Shown here piece after piece: positions 60,263-64,000 of a stretch of DNA of 64,000 nt; the first letter of the stretch is position 1; each line of letters begins with the position of its first letter. Made by a program: the position numbers and the translations under genes. The notes beneath the pieces were generated by a model that saw nothing but the letters and a program-made list of their open reading frames with translations, was not told where the DNA came from and did not search any database. This DNA comes from Polaribacter gangjinensis. Lineage in GTDB: Bacteria > Bacteroidota > Bacteroidia > Flavobacteriales > Flavobacteriaceae. Where the stretch lies: the NCBI RefSeq assembly GCF_038024125.1, contig NZ_CP150662.1:1505501-1569500 (forward strand), read 5' to 3'.

Positions 60263-61933
60263 TTATTTGATGATTAACTTTGAAGTTGACATTTTTGAAC
60301 CTTCAGAAACTTTTAAAATATAAATTCCTGAGGAAATTGTAGCAACATTAATGTCAGATTTTGTTCCTGAAAAAGTTGTTGACAATACTTTTTTACCTAA
60401 AACATTAAAAATAGTAACTTCTTTTTTATCAGCACTATTGCTAGTAATTGTAAAGTTGTCACTTATTACTGGATTTGGATAAGTTGCAAAACCTTCGATA
60501 ATATTGTTTTTAATAACACTCAATACAAATGAATTTGCAGCACCTGGAGTACCTTTATCTCCGCCTGTAATTATTTCTGCAGTGGCAGTTGCCCAATTTA
60601 TACCATTATCATTATCTGTATGAGAATATTTATTTGTCGCCAATTCCATACTAGCACCACTTGGATCTGGAAAAGTTGCTCCATCATCATAAGTAACTGT
60701 ATCAAAAACAGACTGACTACACTCGATGGTAACAGTGCTCGTTGAATTTCCTAAAAAAAGAGCAGCATCATATTGATAATCTACAGTTACCCCTCCATTT
60801 GAATTAATATCAGCATTTTCGCCTAAAACTAAATAACCGTTTGCAGGTAAAATTAAAGAAGTTGGAATCACATGTTCTACAGGTGAGCCAGTTGATGCAG
60901 TTTTAATAATCCAACCTTTTAAATCTATGGGAGTATTTGTTGTATTGTATATTTCAAAATACTCACCAGCATCATCACCTACAAAATTTGGATTTTGCAT
61001 AATTTCGGTAATTATTACAGCTCCTTGTGCAGGACAAGTTGCGGCTGGTAAACATGTTGGAGCATTGATACTTCTATCAATATCACAACTACTACCTGCT
61101 CCTCCTTTAACGTTTACCGTAAAGTTTACAACTTCATTAACCCCTGTAATTATTATAGTTCCAGATTCAACAGAATTTGGATTATCGCCACCTATTGAAC
61201 CCACATCTGCACTACTTCCATCTTTTGCAGTAATAGTGTATGTAATACCAGTGTTACCACCCGTAAAATCAATAGTTGTTGTGTAAGTATCTACTCCATT
61301 TGTATTTGCATCACAAGTAGTGTTAATGGTCGTTAAATTTAAAACACATGGATCTCCAAAAACATTTTCTGCTCTATATGTTGGTATGGCAACTGCATAA
61401 GTACCATCATCTTTTCTTTGTATGGAATGATTGTCTTTATTTCCTCCGCCATCTTCATTATACTGTACAGTCTCACCTAAACCACTTAATAACCCAGCAT
61501 CATCTTGATCATTAGTATCATAGATTAATGCATCAATTAAGTTTGTTGAGGTTACAGCTGTTCCATTTGGAAAATCTCCTGCAGCTGCTTGATATAATGC
61601 AACTGCATCTGCACCATTTTGTAAAGTATTATCTGGAATTACAATATCATCTCCTGAGGCTAATCCAGCACTTGCTATCATAAAAAAGCCATTTGCATCT
61701 GTTGATTTACCAGACAAATCAATTGTATAATAACTTAAATCATTGCTACCATTATACAAAACAACAATATAGCCTGTTAATGAAGTATTGGGTGTCCATT
61801 TTATTTCGATAAATTCAGCAGTATCAGTTCCTGGAGTGTCAGCATCTAATTCATTAATAACAGGATCTTGTGCGAATGCTGAAACTGTAATAAAAAGTAA
61901 AGTGAATAAACTTAAAAAGTAATTTTTTTTCAT
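60263..61933 (-). CDS. Secreted lamin-tail-domain protein with T9SS sorting domain
   Basis: The protein has 556 residues and a signal peptide ending VSAFAQ (residue 22). Two lamin-tail (LTD)-like domains: residues ~24-190 (VINELDADTPGTDTAEFIEI) and ~305-465 (GAVIITEIMQNPNFVGDDAGEYFEIYNT, then IDLKGWIIK). Between them is a ~100-residue beta domain with three cysteines. Residues ~475-556 are a T9SS type A sorting domain (EGFATYPNPVISDN, ending TSKLIIK). LTD domains in secreted bacterial proteins accompany nucleases and phosphatases, but no catalytic domain is present here, so a structural or binding role is more likely. It is monocistronic with its own terminator. Confidence 0.87.
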   Translation of the reverse strand: MKKNYFLSLFTLLFITVSAFAQDPVINELDADTPGTDTAEFIEIKWTPNTSLTGYIVVLYNGSNDLSYYTIDLSGKSTDANGFFMIASAGLASGDDIVIPDNTLQNGADAVALYQAAAGDFPNGTAVTSTNLIDALIYDTNDQDDAGLLSGLGETVQYNEDGGGNKDNHSIQRKDDGTYAVAIPTYRAENVFGDPCVLNLTTINTTCDANTNGVDTYTTTIDFTGGNTGITYTITAKDGSSADVGSIGGDNPNSVESGTIIITGVNEVVNFTVNVKGGAGSSCDIDRSINAPTCLPAATCPAQGAVIITEIMQNPNFVGDDAGEYFEIYNTTNTPIDLKGWIIKTASTGSPVEHVIPTSLILPANGYLVLGENADINSNGGVTVDYQYDAALFLGNSTSTVTIECSQSVFDTVTYDDGATFPDPSGASMELATNKYSHTDNDNGINWATATAEIITGGDKGTPGAANSFVLSVIKNNIIEGFATYPNPVISDNFTITSNSADKKEVTIFNVLGKKVLSTTFSGTKSDINVATISSGIYILKVSEGSKMSTSKLIIK

Positions 61934-62176
61934 TGAATTTGAATTTAATTGATTAATCTTTCAAAACTACAAATTTTTTTGATGTATGATTCATAAAAAT
62001 TCGATTAAGAAATTGTTAAGTCCTTAAAAATCAATAAAAATTACTTGTATATCAACCCATTACTTCATATTAAATTATTGTAACCAAAATTATTCAAAAT
62101 TAAATGATTGTTAACAACAACAATTTCTAAAAGAATTATGAGTAAATTTGAACGATTTCTTATCAATAATAGTTTT
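61934..62176 (+). other. Divergent region between the lamin-tail gene and the two-component system
   Basis: Non-coding, A/T-rich. Three TTAAG/TTAAA elements (about 62005-62030) are spaced 11 then 8 bases apart and could be regulator sites. TAAATTTG (62143-62150) is a -7 match located 27 bases before the chosen phoB-like ATG. Confidence 0.45.
62143..62150 (+). promoter_or_regulatory. Putative promoter of the two-component operon
   Basis: TAAATTTG fits TAnnTTTG. Its position inside the upstream open frame supports the ATG at 62177 as translation start, not 62108 (TTG) or 62138. Confidence 0.45.
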
Positions 62177-62878
62177 ATGAATAAAAACGATATTAAAATT
62201 CTATTGGTAGATGACGAACCAGATATTTTAGAAATAGTTGGTTATAATCTTAAAAACGAAGGTTACGAAGTTTTTACCGCAGAAAATGGTTTAGAGGCTA
62301 TAAAAGTCGCAAAAAAACAATTGCCTCATTTGATTTTATTAGACATTATGATGCCAGAAATGGATGGTATTGAAGCTTGTGAAAAAATCAGAAAAATAAA
62401 AACCTTAGAAAATGTAATCATTGCATTTTTAACTGCAAGAGGCGAAGATTATTCTCAAGTCGCTGGTTTTGAAGCTGGTGCAGACGATTATATTACCAAA
62501 CCTATCAAACCAAAAGTATTGATTAGCAAAATCAAATCGTTGTTAAGAAGGCTAAAATCAGACACGATTGAAGAAGAAGATAACTTAAAAATTGGTGATA
62601 TTGTAATCGATAGAGATGAGTATGTAATTTACAAATCCAATAAAAAAATTGAACTTCCAAGAAAAGAATTTGAATTATTTTCATTACTTACTTCAAAACC
62701 AGGAAAAGTTTTTAAAAGAGAAGCTATTTTAGATACAGTTTGGGGAAATGAAGTGGTTGTTGGCGGAAGAACTATTGATGTTCATATTCGTAAACTTCGC
62801 GAAAAAATTGGTGATGATTACTTTAAAACCGTAAAAGGAGTTGGTTATAAATTTGTATTAAAAGGTCAAGATAAGTAG
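62177..62878 (+). CDS. OmpR/PhoB-family response regulator
   Basis: From the ATG at 62177 (MNKNDIKILLVDDEPD) the protein has 233 residues, the usual size. The receiver domain has acidic residues Asp12/Asp13, the phospho-acceptor Asp56 in LILLDIMMPEMDG, and the conserved Lys in DDYITKPIKP near 107. The C-terminal winged helix (~140-230) has LPRKEFELFSLLTSKPGKVFKREAI and VGGRTIDVHIRKLREKIG, the DNA-recognition helix of the PhoB type. It is co-transcribed with the kinase gene 10 bases downstream. PhoB-like phosphate regulation is the best guess from similarity. The gene symbol is left open. Confidence 0.92.
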   Translation: MNKNDIKILLVDDEPDILEIVGYNLKNEGYEVFTAENGLEAIKVAKKQLPHLILLDIMMPEMDGIEACEKIRKIKTLENVIIAFLTARGEDYSQVAGFEAGADDYITKPIKPKVLISKIKSLLRRLKSDTIEEEDNLKIGDIVIDRDEYVIYKSNKKIELPRKEFELFSLLTSKPGKVFKREAILDTVWGNEVVVGGRTIDVHIRKLREKIGDDYFKTVKGVGYKFVLKGQDK

Positions 62879-62888
62879 TTTTGTAGGT

Positions 62889-63929
62889 ATGAAATTTAAA
62901 AAAACCTACGCATATGCATTTTGGTCAGCGTTATATTTAACGTTGCTTTTTGTAATTATTGCAGCTCTTTCTTATTTTTATTTCAGGGATTTTTTAGGTA
63001 ATTATACCATTTTGGTTGATATATTATTTTTCTTTTTAATTTCCTTTTTTTTCATACAATACAGAGCAGAACATTTTATTTATAGGCGTTTAAAAAAGAT
63101 TTATAACGATGTTTCTATTTTAGATGAAAAAAAATTAAAAAAAGATTCTACCATTACCGATATTGATAATATATCTAAAAGTATGGAAGAATTTGTAGAA
63201 GGTAAAAGGCTAGAAATAAAAAGTTTAACGGAAAGAGATTCTTTTAGAAGAGATTTTTTAGGCAATGTTGCTCATGAGCTAAAAACGCCCCTTTTTACTG
63301 TTCAGGGTTATATTTTAACCTTAATGGAAGGCGCTATCAATGACAAGCAAATCCGGATGAAATACTTGGATAGAGCCAATAAAGGTGTTGAAAGATTGGT
63401 GGCTGTTATCAAAGATTTAGATATGATTGCCAAACTTGAAACGGAGAGTTTAAAGCTAAATATTGAAGTATTTAACATCTTAGAGCTCATTCAAAATGTG
63501 TTTGATTTGTTTGAGATGAAAGCCAAAAAAAGAAATATCTCTTTAAAATTTGATCGTATTTATGAATTCCCAGTTTTTGTTAAAGCTGATGTTGAAAAAA
63601 TTGAACAAGTATTGATAAATCTTGTTGTAAATTCAATTAAATATGGCAAACCAAATGGCACCACCATTGTTGGTGTGGAAAGTTATAATGATAAAAAATT
63701 CATTGTAAAAGTGATTGATAACGGCGAAGGTATTCAAAAACAACATTTATCAAGATTGTTTGAACGCTTTTACAGAGTTGATCAAAGCAGGTCAAGAGAG
63801 CAAGGTGGCTCTGGGTTAGGCTTATCAATTGTAAAACACATCTTGGAAGCACATGATGAAAATATCTTGCTAAAAAGCACTTATGGCGAAGGTTCTGAAT
63901 TTTCTTTTACGGTAGAAAAAGCAAAATAA
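62889..63929 (+). CDS. Sensor histidine kinase, PhoR-like
   Basis: The protein has 346 residues. Two N-terminal membrane segments (~11-31 and 40-57) are separated by only ~8 residues, so there is no periplasmic sensing domain. A short cytoplasmic linker leads to the HisKA domain with phospho-acceptor His129 in FLGNVAHELKTPLF. The ATPase domain has the N box LVVNSIKYG near 242, G1 box VIDNGEGIQ near 275, F box RLFERFYRVDQSRS near 291 and G2 box GGSGLGLSIVKH near 312. It autophosphorylates and passes phosphate to the adjacent regulator. As in PhoR of this phylum, sensing may go through a partner membrane protein. Confidence 0.92.
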   Translation: MKFKKTYAYAFWSALYLTLLFVIIAALSYFYFRDFLGNYTILVDILFFFLISFFFIQYRAEHFIYRRLKKIYNDVSILDEKKLKKDSTITDIDNISKSMEEFVEGKRLEIKSLTERDSFRRDFLGNVAHELKTPLFTVQGYILTLMEGAINDKQIRMKYLDRANKGVERLVAVIKDLDMIAKLETESLKLNIEVFNILELIQNVFDLFEMKAKKRNISLKFDRIYEFPVFVKADVEKIEQVLINLVVNSIKYGKPNGTTIVGVESYNDKKFIVKVIDNGEGIQKQHLSRLFERFYRVDQSRSREQGGSGLGLSIVKHILEAHDENILLKSTYGEGSEFSFTVEKAK

Positions 63930-63936
63930 TTAAAAC

Positions 63937-64000
63937 TTACAGTAAGTCAAACCCAATATCTTTTCTGAAATACATTTTATCAAAACAAATGTTATCAATG
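63937..64000 (-). CDS. purD: Probable phosphoribosylamine-glycine ligase, C-terminal end (partial)
   Basis: The minus strand is open from the window edge to a stop codon (TAA) at 63937-63939 and encodes 20 residues ending in FDKMYFRKDIGFDLL. The Y-x-R-x-DIG-x-D ending is, from memory, the C-terminus of PurD, which ligates glycine to phosphoribosylamine in purine synthesis. Only the end is in the window, so the call is tentative. It converges with the histidine kinase gene, 7 bases apart. Confidence 0.55.
   Translation of the reverse strand, partial: IDNICFDKMYFRKDIGFDLL

Overview
The window looks like a chromosomal segment of a low-GC member of the Bacteroidota, almost certainly family Flavobacteriaceae. 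The evidence is several secreted proteins ending in type IX secretion (T9SS type A) sorting domains with YPNP motifs, promoters of the TAnnTTTG type, genes without obvious Shine-Dalgarno sequences, a proC-proB-proA operon with a PUA-less ProB, and family-typical proteins (HU-CCDC81/SPOR, DUF4292, FISUMP). A GH16 enzyme and a Na+/sugar symporter would suit a marine polysaccharide user, but genus and habitat are inference. I see no rRNA, tRNA, CRISPR array, transposase or integrase.

Layout. 0-10 kb is mostly housekeeping: fba (partial), accD, rpsO, pnp, the proline operon and an mscS channel. It is interrupted at 1.5-3.0 kb by a two-gene cassette: a cysteine-rich lipoprotein resembling fulvocin C and a membrane-anchored TlpA-like thioredoxin. 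10.4-24.6 kb holds surface proteins: a GH16/cadherin-repeat protein, and on the minus strand a four-gene operon (collar-domain protein, 2858-residue LamG/T9SS giant, a 305-residue protein sharing a domain with the giant, and a 44-residue lipoprotein that is easily overlooked). A membrane-embedded AraC-type regulator sits divergently beside this operon.

26-38 kb is an accessory block flanked by two arrays of an 11-bp repeat (TATCCCnnnnG). It contains an alcohol dehydrogenase, a frameshifted small basic gene between hairpin repeats, the 5' remnant of an ABC exporter, and an ~8 kb island: a second membrane AraC regulator divergent from a T9SS protein, a 56-residue exported peptide ending in PPNPGGNW, three FISUMP paralogues and a TlpA thioredoxin. 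The intact ABC exporter paralogue follows. 38-42 kb holds a Nudix hydrolase plus PLD-helicase-DUF3427 pair, a candidate defence module. Repeat-rich intergenic DNA follows at 42.2-42.9 kb.

42.8-64 kb is again mostly core: small membrane and zinc-ribbon proteins, an SglT-like symporter, an atypical kinase-like protein, an esterase-like protein, dprA, an HU/SPOR protein, an acyl-CoA thioesterase, a small MscS protein, a tight envelope operon (nucleotidyltransferase, TPR, DUF4292, EnvC-like), a Uup-type ABC-F protein, a DASS transporter, a 3'-5' exonuclease, a lamin-tail T9SS protein, a PhoB/PhoR-like two-component system and the 3' end of a probable purD.

Three themes recur. Cysteine-rich exported proteins are paired with dedicated TlpA-like thioredoxins (1.5-3 kb and 31-36 kb). 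Operons for large surface proteins lie divergent from membrane-embedded AraC regulators (24.7 and 29.3 kb). Short intergenic repeat families mark the accessory region.
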